This document shows, piece after piece, positions 45,975 to 54,396 of a DNA stretch of 64,000 nucleotides; positions within the stretch are counted from its first letter, which is position 1; each line of letters starts with the position of its first letter. Under the pieces are notes generated by a model. The model saw only the letters and a list, made by a program, of their open reading frames with translations, did no database searches and had not been told where the DNA came from. Origin of the DNA: Profundibacter amoris (GTDB lineage: Bacteria > Pseudomonadota > Alphaproteobacteria > Rhodobacterales > Rhodobacteraceae); assembly GCF_003544895.1 (NCBI RefSeq), contig NZ_CP032125.1, forward strand, positions 412,001 through 476,000. The letters are read 5' to 3'. The translations under genes and the position numbers were made by a program.

Positions 45975-47279
45975 ATGCAGCCCGCCGAACAGCCCGCCCG
46001 ATCCATCTGGGAAAGCACCAGCCCGCCACGCAAGCCTGCGCCTGCGCTGACCGAACCCGCCAAATCCGATATCGTGGTGATCGGCGGCGGTCTGACCGGC
46101 CTGTCTGCCGCCCTGCATCTGGCGCGTGGCGGGCACCAAGTCACCTTGCTGGAAGGGCGCACAATCGGCTATGGCGGGTCGGGCCGCAACAACGGGCAGG
46201 TGATCCCGATCCTGTCAGCGGCCGAACCTGACCGGATTGAACGCGAATATGGCGCGGTTGGCGAACGCTTTGTCCACCTGCTGAAAAACAGCGCCAATAC
46301 CTTGTTCAACCTGATCCGCAGCGAAAACATCGATTGCGAGGCCAACCAGACCGGCTGGTTCCAGCCCGCCCATACCGCCGCCCACATGCGCTTGTCGCAA
46401 TCCCGCGTCACCGCATGGACCAGACGCGGCGCACCAGCCACCCTGCTGGATCGTGATCAGGCCCGCGAGTTGATCGGCTCGCCCCGCTGGTTCGGCGGCA
46501 TGTTCAACCCCACCGGCGGGCATATCAACCCGCTGATGTTTACCCGCGGGCTGGCGGATGTTTGCGAAAAGGCGGGGGTTACGATCCATGAAAACACCCC
46601 GGTTCAGGATGTCGGGCGCGCCTGCCAGAACTGGCTGGTAAAAACGCCGAAGGCAACAATTGTTGCCGGTGCTGTTCTGCTGGCCACCAACGCCTATACC
46701 GGCGCGCTGGCCACCCGCCTTGCCCCGAAAATCCGCCGCTCCTTTGTGCCGATCACATCTTGGCAAATGGCAACCGAGCCGCTGACGGATGAGCAAAACG
46801 CCAGCATTCTGCCCACCAATCCGGCTATTTCCGACACACGGGGCGATCTGCATTTCTTTCGCAAAGATGCCGAAAGCCGCCTGATCACCGGCAGCGCCCT
46901 GATGTTCAAAACCAACGCCCACGCACGGCTGCGAAAACGCATCGCCAAACGGCTTGCCGATACCTTCCCGCAATTGCCCGATGCCCGTTTCAGCCATATC
47001 TGGTGCGGCTACGTTGGCATCACCACCGATTTTTTCCCGCGCTTTCATGAACTGGGGCCGAACTATATCGGCTTTACCGGCTATAACGGGCGCGGCCTTG
47101 CCCTGACCATCCCGCTGGGGATCGAACTGGCCAAGGCCCTGACCGGAACGGGGCAGGATGACCTTGCCATTCCGCTAACCGCCCCGCGCCAGATCCCGTT
47201 TCATGCCATCGGCAAACGGGTTGCACCACTGGCCCTTGCCAAATTCCGCTATCGCGACAAACGTCCGCCGCGCCTTTGA
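45975..47279 (+). CDS. FAD-dependent amino-acid/amine oxidase (DAO family, PuuB-like)
   Basis: A 434-residue protein: FAD motif DIVVIGGGLTGLSAALHLAR, then YGGSGRNNGQVIPILS, typical of gamma-glutamylputrescine oxidase and glycine-oxidase-like DAO enzymes. The substrate is unclear. It begins 2 bases after the lrp stop at ATG 45975, so is co-transcribed; a D-amino-acid role would fit the adjacent alanine and thiazoline genes (inference). Confidence 0.82.
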   Translation: MQPAEQPARSIWESTSPPRKPAPALTEPAKSDIVVIGGGLTGLSAALHLARGGHQVTLLEGRTIGYGGSGRNNGQVIPILSAAEPDRIEREYGAVGERFVHLLKNSANTLFNLIRSENIDCEANQTGWFQPAHTAAHMRLSQSRVTAWTRRGAPATLLDRDQARELIGSPRWFGGMFNPTGGHINPLMFTRGLADVCEKAGVTIHENTPVQDVGRACQNWLVKTPKATIVAGAVLLATNAYTGALATRLAPKIRRSFVPITSWQMATEPLTDEQNASILPTNPAISDTRGDLHFFRKDAESRLITGSALMFKTNAHARLRKRIAKRLADTFPQLPDARFSHIWCGYVGITTDFFPRFHELGPNYIGFTGYNGRGLALTIPLGIELAKALTGTGQDDLAIPLTAPRQIPFHAIGKRVAPLALAKFRYRDKRPPRL

Positions 47280-47292
47280 AAGGATCAGAACG

Positions 47293-47763
47293 ATGACTGA
47301 CAAACCCATGCCCATGATCGAAAAACGCCGGATCGAGGCCGAGATTACCGGCGAAATCTATGACGTCCTGAAAGAACGCCACGGCAAAGAGGAAGCACAG
47401 GAAATCATCCGTATATCGGTGGCCAATTCCGCCATCACGCAGGGGCGTGAGTTCAAGGCGAAATACGATCACGAACCCACGCTGGCCGATCTGGCCGCCA
47501 ACCACCACCTGTGGGACATGGACAACGCGCTTGAGCGGACCTACCTGCAGGAAACCGACACGGCGCTGGATTACAACATCACCCGTTGCGAATACGCCCG
47601 CATGTATCGCGATATGGGGCTGGGTGAAATCGGCCATCTGCTGTCCTGCAATCGCGACGGCAGTTTCTGCATCGGTTTTTCCGACAACATCGAACTGACC
47701 CGCACCCAAACCATCATGGAAGGCGCGGATCATTGTGATTTCCGGTATCGCTTAAAGCCCTGA
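47293..47763 (+). CDS. L-2-amino-thiazoline-4-carboxylic acid hydrolase family protein
   Basis: A 156-residue protein of the ATC_hydrolase family: RCEYARMYRDMGLGEIGHLL with Cys in LSCNRD and FCIGFSDNIELTRTQTIMEG. The Pseudomonas enzyme opens the thiazoline ring to S-carbamoyl/N-carbamoyl-L-cysteine on the way to L-cysteine. The start at ATG 47293 follows AAAGGATCAGAACG. It is 13 bases after the DAO gene. Confidence 0.8.
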   Translation: MTDKPMPMIEKRRIEAEITGEIYDVLKERHGKEEAQEIIRISVANSAITQGREFKAKYDHEPTLADLAANHHLWDMDNALERTYLQETDTALDYNITRCEYARMYRDMGLGEIGHLLSCNRDGSFCIGFSDNIELTRTQTIMEGADHCDFRYRLKP

Positions 47764-47771
47764 ACCCGCGT

Positions 47772-48827
47772 TTATGCAGCGTCAAAATCCAGAACCAGCT
47801 TCTCCGAAGTTGGCCGTGTCTGGCACGCCAGCGTAAATCCGGCTTCAAGCTCCCACGGCTCAAGCGAATAGTTCACCGCCATTTCCGCCGACCCTTCGGT
47901 CACCCGACAACGGCAGGTGCAACACATCCCGCCCTTGCAGGAATAGGGCAGCTCCAGCCCTTGCCGTGCCGCTGCGGCAACGATGTTCTCGTCCCCTTCC
48001 TCGACACGGAATTTCTTGCGGCTGCCATCCAGAATAACCTCGACCTCGACCTCGACCCCGCTTCCGGCCACGGCTTGCGCGGCCTTGGAGCGTTTGCGGG
48101 GTGCCTCGCCATCCGGCGTAAAACGTTCGGAGTGGATGGCGCTCTTGGCCACCCCCAAACCGGACAACGCCGCCGAAACATCGGTAATCATCTCGCCCGG
48201 GCCACACAGGAACACCCCGTCGGCGGCCTCCAGATCAATCGCGCCCGCCTTGGCCATGCGTCCGATTTTTTCGCCGGTGATTCGGCCATTCAGCAACGGC
48301 ACATCCTGCTCCTCACGGCTCAGGATATGGATCAGCGTGAAACGTCCCATATACTGATCCTTTAGCGCCTCCAGCTCGCTGCGAAACATCACATGTTTAA
48401 AGTCGCGGTTGCCGTAAACCAGCGTCACCCGCGCGCCCTTGGCCAGCGCCGCATTGGCAATCGAAACCATCGGCGTAATGCCGGACCCGGCCGCGATTAG
48501 CAGAATATCCTGCTGATTTTGCAGCATAAAACGCCCCTCGGGTGGGATCACCTGCACGGTATCCCCCACCTTCAGACCCTGTGCGTATGTCGAAAACACC
48601 CCGTCCTCGACCTGCCGTACACCGACGCACAAAGGCGCATCCGGCGCCGAGGCGATCGAGTAGGACCGCCGCACATCCTGCCCGTCAATATCTGCCCGCA
48701 GGGTCAGATACTGCCCCGGCACATAGGCAAATTCCGCAGCCAGTTCTTGCGGCACCGCAAATTCCAGAGCCACCGCATCCGTACCCTCTTGCCGGACACC
48801 TGAAATCACCAATTCATGAAACGCCAT
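47772..48827 (-). CDS. paaE: Phenylacetyl-CoA epoxidase reductase PaaE
   Basis: A 351-residue reductase: FAD domain (YVPGQYLTLRADIDGQDVRR with SYSIASAP), NAD domain (LLIAAGSGITPMVSIANAAL) and C-terminal plant-type [2Fe-2S] ferredoxin (YSCKGGMCCTCRCRVTEG ... LACQTRP). It passes electrons to the PaaABC(D) oxygenase. ATG 48827 follows AGGAGAGTTGCAC; a TTG two codons upstream is possible. Last gene of the operon. Confidence 0.93.
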   Translation of the reverse strand: MAFHELVISGVRQEGTDAVALEFAVPQELAAEFAYVPGQYLTLRADIDGQDVRRSYSIASAPDAPLCVGVRQVEDGVFSTYAQGLKVGDTVQVIPPEGRFMLQNQQDILLIAAGSGITPMVSIANAALAKGARVTLVYGNRDFKHVMFRSELEALKDQYMGRFTLIHILSREEQDVPLLNGRITGEKIGRMAKAGAIDLEAADGVFLCGPGEMITDVSAALSGLGVAKSAIHSERFTPDGEAPRKRSKAAQAVAGSGVEVEVEVILDGSRKKFRVEEGDENIVAAAARQGLELPYSCKGGMCCTCRCRVTEGSAEMAVNYSLEPWELEAGFTLACQTRPTSEKLVLDFDAA

Positions 48828-48839
48828 GTGCAACTCTCC

Positions 48840-49319
48840 TCAGATGCATTTGAAATAGTCGAACGGCTCCAGACAGGCCTTGCAACGGTAATGCGCCTTG
48901 CAAGGGGTCGAGCCGAATTCGCTTAGTTTTTCAGTGTCCGTCGCGCCGCACCGCGGACAGGCCACAACGGTTTCGCCAAACAATGCCCGCTTGGAATTGC
49001 TGGCTTTTTGCGGTGGGGCGATGCCGAAGGCGCGCAGCTTTTCGCACCCCGCGTCGCTGATCCAGTCGGTGGTCCACGGCGGGCTGATCACCCGTTCAAT
49101 GCGCGGCTGAAATCCCGCATCGCGCAGGGCTTCGGCAATCGCTTCTTCGATAAATTGCACCGCCGGACAGCCCGAATAGGTCGGGCTGACCCGCGCCACG
49201 GCAACGTCACCTTCCATCACCACCTCGCGCAGGATGCCCAGTTCGGCCACCGTCACGCAGGGGAGTTCCGGATCGGGCACCGCTGCCGCCACATCCCATG
49301 CTTTGCTCGCCGTCACCAC
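48840..49319 (-). CDS. paaD: Phenylacetyl-CoA epoxidase subunit PaaD (Fe-S assembly-like)
   Basis: A 159-residue protein: MIP18-like/DUF59 domain (VPDPELPCVTVAELGILREV, then VSPTYSGCPAVQFIEEAIAE) and a C-terminal zinc ribbon (CPRCGATDTEKLSEFGSTPC ... YRCKACLEPFDYFKC). GTG GTG at 49319 and 49316; the latter gives a GTGA overlap with paaC. Confidence 0.92.
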   Translation of the reverse strand: MVTASKAWDVAAAVPDPELPCVTVAELGILREVVMEGDVAVARVSPTYSGCPAVQFIEEAIAEALRDAGFQPRIERVISPPWTTDWISDAGCEKLRAFGIAPPQKASNSKRALFGETVVACPRCGATDTEKLSEFGSTPCKAHYRCKACLEPFDYFKCI

Positions 49320-50038
49320 GTTGCCCCGGGGTGGGCGCGCTGCAAATACTGCATGTCCGACAGCATCCGGCCCAGCACTTCGGAATGCATCCCGTCACGC
49401 CCGCCATTCTGGCCGTAAACCGGCTCGGGCCAATCCAGATTTGCCTCGGCAAACACAGCCTTTACGCTGGCTTCCCACGCGGGCCGGATGGCGGCCCGAT
49501 CTGGCAGCACATCGCAGTCCCCGCCGGAAAACAGTTCTTCCCAATAGGGGTGCAGATCGACAACCGCCGCCTGCATTCGCGCCGCACTTTCCTCGGTGCC
49601 ATCACCCAGCCGCACGATCCATTCGCCGGCGTGGCGCAGATGATAGGCCATCTCTTTCATCGCCTTGCCCGCGATGCCGGCAATCACTTTGTCACTGGAC
49701 GCAAGAGCTGCCTGCCAGAACGGTTCCATAAAGGTGGCAAAATAGAATTCCCGCAGCATGGTATGGGCGAAATCGCCATTCGGGCGCTCGACCAGTAGGC
49801 AATTCAGATACTCGCGCTCACTGCGCAGATAGGCCAGATCATCCTCGGTCCGCCCCTTGCCCTCGACCTCGGCGGCGTAGGCGTAAAGCGAACGTGCCGT
49901 GCCAATCAGATCCAGTGCAAAATTGGACAGCGCCAGATCCTCTTCCAGCATCGGCGCATGGCCGCACCACTCCGACAACCGGTGCCCCAGCACCAAATGG
50001 TCATCCGCCAATTCGATCAATGCCCGATACAGCGCCAT
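49313..50038 (-). CDS. paaC: Phenylacetyl-CoA epoxidase subunit PaaC
   Basis: A 241-residue helical structural subunit of the ferritin-like fold, MALYRALIELADDHLVLGHR, with KEMAYHLRHAGEWIVRLGDG. It pairs with PaaA in the epoxidase. The start ATG overlaps the paaB stop as TGATG; a GTG one codon earlier is possible. Confidence 0.93.
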   Translation of the reverse strand: MALYRALIELADDHLVLGHRLSEWCGHAPMLEEDLALSNFALDLIGTARSLYAYAAEVEGKGRTEDDLAYLRSEREYLNCLLVERPNGDFAHTMLREFYFATFMEPFWQAALASSDKVIAGIAGKAMKEMAYHLRHAGEWIVRLGDGTEESAARMQAAVVDLHPYWEELFSGGDCDVLPDRAAIRPAWEASVKAVFAEANLDWPEPVYGQNGGRDGMHSEVLGRMLSDMQYLQRAHPGATW

Positions 50039-50322
50039 CACATATGCCCCACATCGTCAGGGATCTTGTAAAACGTCGGGTGGCGGTAAATCTTGTCCTC
50101 GGCCGGATCGAAATTCTCGCCGGCGCGCGCCGGATCGGAGGCCGCAATCGCTTCCGAGCGAACCACCCAGACCGAGGTCCCTTCCTCGCGCCGCGTATAG
50201 ACATCCCGCGCCGCACTTAACGCCAAAGCCTCGTCCGCCGCGTGCAGACTGCCCACATGTTTATGCGCCAGCCCGTTGCGGGGCCGGATAAATACTTCCC
50301 AAAGCGGTGTCACATCACCCAT
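50038..50322 (-). CDS. paaB: Phenylacetyl-CoA epoxidase subunit PaaB
   Basis: A 94-residue subunit, PLWEVFIRPRNGLAHKHVGS, with HAADEALALSAARDVYTRRE. ATG 50322 follows GAGGATGGGTTG; the frame is open further upstream. It couples to paaC by TGATG. Confidence 0.93.
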   Translation of the reverse strand: MGDVTPLWEVFIRPRNGLAHKHVGSLHAADEALALSAARDVYTRREEGTSVWVVRSEAIAASDPARAGENFDPAEDKIYRHPTFYKIPDDVGHM

Positions 50323-50364
50323 CAACCCATCCTCATTATTGTTCCAGAAATATCCCACGGGGGT

Positions 50365-50385
50365 GCGGGGGTGTGAAACCCCCGC
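50365..50385 (-). other. Intra-operon hairpin between paaA and paaB
   Basis: GCGGGGGT-gtgaa-ACCCCCGC, a perfect 8-base stem in the 78-base gap between paaA and paaB. No U-tract, so more likely an RNA stabiliser or processing site than a terminator. Confidence 0.5.
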
Positions 50386-50400
50386 TCCTGCCCTCAAAAC

Positions 50401-51381
50401 CTACTCGGCGGCGATTTTGGCTGCCCGCTTTTGCGCATGTGCCAAGGCCGCTTCCCGAACCCACGCGCCGTTGTCCCAGGCATCCTTGCGCATCTGCACG
50501 CGCTCGCGGTTCATCACCCCGTCGCCCTTGACCACACGCCAGAATTCGTCCCAGTTGATGTCGCCGTGTTCATAGCCACCTTTCTCCTCGTTCCATTCCA
50601 GATCGGGATCGGGCACGGTCAGCCCCAGAAACTCGGCCTGCGGCACGGTGGCGTTGATGAATTTCTCGCGCAGCGCATCATTGGAAAACCGCTTGATCTT
50701 CCACTTCATCGACTGTTCCGAATGGGCGCTGTCTCCGTCATGCGGGCCGAACATCATCAATGCGGGCCACCAGAACCGGTTCAACGCATCCTGCGCCATT
50801 TCTTTCTGCTCTTTGGTGCCATTGCACAGGGTCAGCATGATTTCATAACCCTGCCGCTGATGGAAACTTTCCTCGGCACAAACTCGGATCATCGCGCGGG
50901 CGTAGGGACCATACGAACAGCGGCACAGCGCCACTTGATTCATAATCGCCGCGCCATCGACCAGCCAGCCGATTGCCCCCATATCCGCCCAGCTTAGGGC
51001 CGGATAGTTGAAGATCGACGAATACTTGGCCTTGCCCGCGTGCAGTTCCTCGGTCATCTGCTCGCGGGTGACCCCCAGCGTTTCGGCGGCCGAGTAAAGA
51101 TACAGCCCGTGCCCGCCTTCGTCCTGCACCTTGGCCAGCAGTGCCAGTATGCGTTTCAGGCTGGGCGCGCGGGTGATCCAGTTGCCTTCGGGCAGCATGC
51201 CGACAATTTCCGAATGGGCGTGCTGGCCGATCTGGCGGATCAGAGTGCGCCGGTAGCCTTGGGGCATCGGATCTGTCGGCTCGATCTTTTCCTCGGCATC
51301 AATGCGCGCCTGGAAAGCAGCCAGAAATTCCTCTGTTTCCTCGGTGCGGCTGTCCGCCCCGATCAATCCCTGTGAATACAT
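50401..51381 (-). CDS. paaA: Phenylacetyl-CoA epoxidase catalytic subunit PaaA
   Basis: A 326-residue diiron subunit that inserts oxygen into the ring of phenylacetyl-CoA. [18 protein letters not shown] and [20 protein letters not shown] carry the iron ligands (E, H and E-x2-H). First of paaABCDE, driven by the promoter inside a palindrome at 51.4 kb. paaK, paaG, paaZ and a paaX/paaR regulator are not in the window. Confidence 0.95.
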   Translation of the reverse strand: MYSQGLIGADSRTEETEEFLAAFQARIDAEEKIEPTDPMPQGYRRTLIRQIGQHAHSEIVGMLPEGNWITRAPSLKRILALLAKVQDEGGHGLYLYSAAETLGVTREQMTEELHAGKAKYSSIFNYPALSWADMGAIGWLVDGAAIMNQVALCRCSYGPYARAMIRVCAEESFHQRQGYEIMLTLCNGTKEQKEMAQDALNRFWWPALMMFGPHDGDSAHSEQSMKWKIKRFSNDALREKFINATVPQAEFLGLTVPDPDLEWNEEKGGYEHGDINWDEFWRVVKGDGVMNRERVQMRKDAWDNGAWVREAALAHAQKRAAKIAAE

Positions 51382-51409
51382 GTTCGCCGTCCTGTTGTTG
51401 CTGCTTGCG

Positions 51410-51437
51410 ACAATATGTTACAAAAATAATCTGTCAA
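51410..51437 (-). promoter_or_regulatory. paaA promoter
   Basis: On the minus strand TTGACA (51437-51432) matches consensus; a 16-base spacer is followed by TATTGT (51415-51410). Both hexamers lie within or beside the palindrome, so the paaA operon should be tightly repressible. Confidence 0.6.
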
Positions 51438-51456
51438 TTCAATTTTTGTAACATAT
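51413..51456. promoter_or_regulatory. Perfect 15-base-arm operator upstream of paaA
   Basis: ATATGTTACAAAAAT, a 14-base spacer, then ATTTTTGTAACATAT. The dyad centre (51434.5) is the -35 box of the paaA promoter. Shape and location suggest a PaaR/TetR- or PaaX-type repressor. The divergent epimerase-like gene at 51499 starts 42 bases away. Confidence 0.75.
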
Positions 51457-51498
51457 AGAAAACTTGCACTTGGCGAGGTTTCGGGAATAGTGGCGCCT

Positions 51499-52368
51499 AT
51501 GAAAAATACTCTGCTTTCCTTTGGACACGGCTATTCGGCGCAGGCGCTGGGGCGTGTGCTGCTTCCCCTCGGCTGGCGTGTGATCGGCACCACGCGGGAC
51601 GCTGAAAACCTGCCTGCAATCATCGAACAAGGGGCTGAAGCGCTGCTATGGCCCGGTTCGGACATGTCGGACGCATTGGCACAAGCCACGCATCTGCTGA
51701 TTTCAACCGCGCCGGATGAATCGGGCGATCCCGTGCTGAACGCCCTGCGTGATGACATCGCAGCCGCACCCAATCTGCAATGGGTGGGCTACCTGTCCAC
51801 CATCGGCGTTTACGGCAACCACGATGGCGCATGGGTGGACGAGGATACCCCCCTGATCCCCGCTACCAAACGCGGGCAGTTGCGGGTAAAGGCCGAAGCG
51901 GCATGGCAGGCACTGGCCGCGAAAACAGGCCTGCCGCTGCATATCTTTCGCCTTGCCGGTATCTATGGCCCCGGGCGTGGCCCCTTTGCCAAGGTGCGCC
52001 GTGGCACCGCGCGGCGAATTGTTAAAAAGAACCAGCTGTTTTCACGCATCCACGTCGAGGACATCGCGCAGGTATTGCTGGCCTCGATCAACCGGCCCGA
52101 TCCGGGCCGTATCTATAACGTCTGCGATGATAACCCCGCCCCGCCGCAGGATGTGATTGCCCATGCGGCGGAACTGCTGGGCCTGCCGGTGCCGCCCGAG
52201 GAGGATTTCGAGACCGCCGAAATGACGCCGATGGCGCGCAGTTTCTACGCCGAGTCAAAATCGGTGCGCAATGACCGGATCAAGGCGGAACTGGGTATCA
52301 CTCTGCGCTATCCGACCTACCGCGAGGGGTTGCGGGCGTTATTGGAGGCGGAACGTGATCTTTCCTGA
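51499..52368 (+). CDS. NAD-dependent epimerase/dehydratase-like protein (YeeZ-like)
   Basis: A 289-residue extended SDR-like protein: LSFGHGYSAQALGRVLLP is a modified Rossmann motif, with STIGVYGNHDGAWVDEDTP and FRLAGIYGPGRGPFAKVRRG typical of YeeZ-type NAD(P)-binding epimerases. The catalytic Tyr-Lys pair of true SDRs is not clearly in place (VYGN). The ATG at 51499 is chosen over GTG 51490. It is divergent from paaA. Confidence 0.78.
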   Translation: MKNTLLSFGHGYSAQALGRVLLPLGWRVIGTTRDAENLPAIIEQGAEALLWPGSDMSDALAQATHLLISTAPDESGDPVLNALRDDIAAAPNLQWVGYLSTIGVYGNHDGAWVDEDTPLIPATKRGQLRVKAEAAWQALAAKTGLPLHIFRLAGIYGPGRGPFAKVRRGTARRIVKKNQLFSRIHVEDIAQVLLASINRPDPGRIYNVCDDNPAPPQDVIAHAAELLGLPVPPEEDFETAEMTPMARSFYAESKSVRNDRIKAELGITLRYPTYREGLRALLEAERDLS

Positions 52369-52475
52369 TGGATACCGGTAAAGGGTGGGTGTGCTTGGAG
52401 AGAGGTTTCCTACGGGAAAATCAACCTGAAATATTGGGTGAAATACAGCTTAACTTGTTGATAAAAAACAGCTAA

Positions 52476-52507
52476 ACATATCCACTAAACCGGTTTAATG
52501 GATATGT
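52476..52507. promoter_or_regulatory. 32-base near-perfect palindrome
   Basis: Arms ACATATCCA and TGGATATGT flank the perfect palindrome TAAACCGGTTTA; only one base pair of the whole 32 (C against A) is mismatched. It lies in the 268-base gap between the epimerase and heparinase-like genes, 130 bases before the latter. A weak -35-like TTGTTG (52455-52460) precedes it. Probably an operator. Confidence 0.55.
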
Positions 52508-52636
52508 CCCTAACCGCCATTCTCCGGCTTTCCCAAGCAAAAGCGAATTCACCGGTGACAGGTGCAATTCCGCGCCCTATGGTATGGGCGAGCAAACCCG
52601 TCACACTAACGTCCAGCCAAGAAGGCGAAGAAGGTC

Positions 52637-54373
52637 GTGGCCCAACAGACAAGTTTTTCTGCGCGACGCACCCGCTGGATGAACCGCTATCATGCGCGGC
52701 GCAGTGCGCGGGCGCGGGCGGCCACCGGATTTACCTCGCAACCCGAACCGCGCACCATCGGGTCATTCGCGCGCGGGCGCCAGTTGGTGGCGGGGAATTA
52801 CCAGTTTGCGGGCTATCTGATCACCGATAAGAAAACGGATCTGTGGGATCTAACGCCCCCCTCGCAGGAATTCAAAGAAGAGCTGCACGGGTTCCGCTGG
52901 CTGGATGATCTGGCCGCAGTCGGCGATTTGCCGGCGCGCAAGGCAGCACAGAACTGGGTGTTTGAATGGATCAAACGCTATGGGCGAGGACGGGGTATCG
53001 GCTGGACGCCTGATCTGACCGGGCGGCGCTTGATCCGCTGGATCAACCATGCATTGTTCATCCTGAACGGACAGGACAGTGCGGCCAGCGGGCTGTATTT
53101 TCAATCCCTTGCCCAGCAAACAATTTTCCTTAGCAAACGCTGGAAGGTGGCGTCGTCGGGCTTGCCACGGTTCGAGGCGCTGACGGGGCTGATATACGCA
53201 GGCCTGGCGCTTTCGGGCATGGAAGAACATGTGAAACCGGCGCTCAAGGCGCTGGCCAGGGAATGTCGCGAACAGATTGATGACGAAGGCGGCATTCCGA
53301 CCCGCAATCCCGAAGAATTGCTCGAGGTATTCACCCTGCTGATCTGGGCCGCCGCGGCGCTTAGCGAAGCGGGGTGGGTGACGCAAAAGGATCACCTTGC
53401 AGCGATTGAACGGATCGCGCCGACATTGCGGGCGCTGCGCCACAGCGATGGCGGTCTGGCGCGGTTTCATGGCGGCGGGCGCGGCACCGAAGGATGGCTG
53501 GATCATGCCCTTGCCGCCAGCGGGGTGCGCAGTACGCGCGAGGACGGGTTGTCGATGGGCTATGCGCGGCTGAAAGGCGGGCGCACCAGTGTGATTGTGG
53601 ACGCTTCGCGCCCACCTCAGGGTGCGGATTCGGTGCGTGCCCATGCCTCGACACTTGCGTTTGAGCTGACCTCCGGGCGTCGCCCGCTGATTGTGAATTG
53701 CGGCTCGGGCATTTCCTTTGGCGCGGACTGGCAACGCGCCGGTCGTGCAACCCCGTCCCATTCGGTTCTGGGGCTTGAGGGTGTTTCCTCGTCCCAACTG
53801 GGCAAACGACGGGGCGGAGAGCAGGAAGTGCTGGTGCGCACCCCGAAAGAAGTTGAATCAAAGCTGACAAGCAATAGCAACCTGATCAGTCTGGAGGCCG
53901 GCCATGACGGCTATCAGGCCAGCCACGGTTTGATACAGGGGCGTCGGCTGGAGCTGTCCGCAGATGGGCGCACACTGAACGGCGAGGATGCGTTACTGGC
54001 CCCCTCGAAGGCCGACAAGCGCCGGTTTGATGCGGCGCTGAATGCGGTGAAGCTGCAAGGCATCCCCTTTACCATCCGGTTCCATCTGCACCCTGATGTG
54101 GATGCTTCGCTGGATTTAAGCGGGACTGCGGTGTCGCTGGCCCTGAAAAGCGGCGAAGTCTGGGTCTTTCGCCATGACGGCACAACGCAATTATCGCTGG
54201 ATAACAGCATTTATATGGAAAAAAACCGGCTGAAACCCCGCGCGGCAAAACAGATTGTTTTAACTTCCCGCGCAATCGGTTACGAGAGCCGCGTGCACTG
54301 GACTCTGGCCAAGGCCCAGGACACACCCGACAGCCTGCGCGATCTGGCGCGCGATGACATTGATATTCTGTAA
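52637..54373 (+). CDS. Heparinase II/III-like protein
   Basis: A 578-residue protein. Residues 90-330 are an alpha-alpha toroid (RRLIRWINHALFILNGQDSA; LPRFEALTGLIYAGLALSGM) and residues about 340-560 a beta-sandwich with SHSVLGLEGVSSSQL and RRLELSADGRTLNGEDALLA. Such proteins are polysaccharide lyases in some species, but this roseobacter gene beside purH has no known substrate. GTG 52637 follows AAGAAGG. No signal peptide is visible. Confidence 0.82.
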   Translation: MAQQTSFSARRTRWMNRYHARRSARARAATGFTSQPEPRTIGSFARGRQLVAGNYQFAGYLITDKKTDLWDLTPPSQEFKEELHGFRWLDDLAAVGDLPARKAAQNWVFEWIKRYGRGRGIGWTPDLTGRRLIRWINHALFILNGQDSAASGLYFQSLAQQTIFLSKRWKVASSGLPRFEALTGLIYAGLALSGMEEHVKPALKALARECREQIDDEGGIPTRNPEELLEVFTLLIWAAAALSEAGWVTQKDHLAAIERIAPTLRALRHSDGGLARFHGGGRGTEGWLDHALAASGVRSTREDGLSMGYARLKGGRTSVIVDASRPPQGADSVRAHASTLAFELTSGRRPLIVNCGSGISFGADWQRAGRATPSHSVLGLEGVSSSQLGKRRGGEQEVLVRTPKEVESKLTSNSNLISLEAGHDGYQASHGLIQGRRLELSADGRTLNGEDALLAPSKADKRRFDAALNAVKLQGIPFTIRFHLHPDVDASLDLSGTAVSLALKSGEVWVFRHDGTTQLSLDNSIYMEKNRLKPRAAKQIVLTSRAIGYESRVHWTLAKAQDTPDSLRDLARDDIDIL

Positions 54374-54396
54374 ACAGCACCGAATGGGGAAACTGA

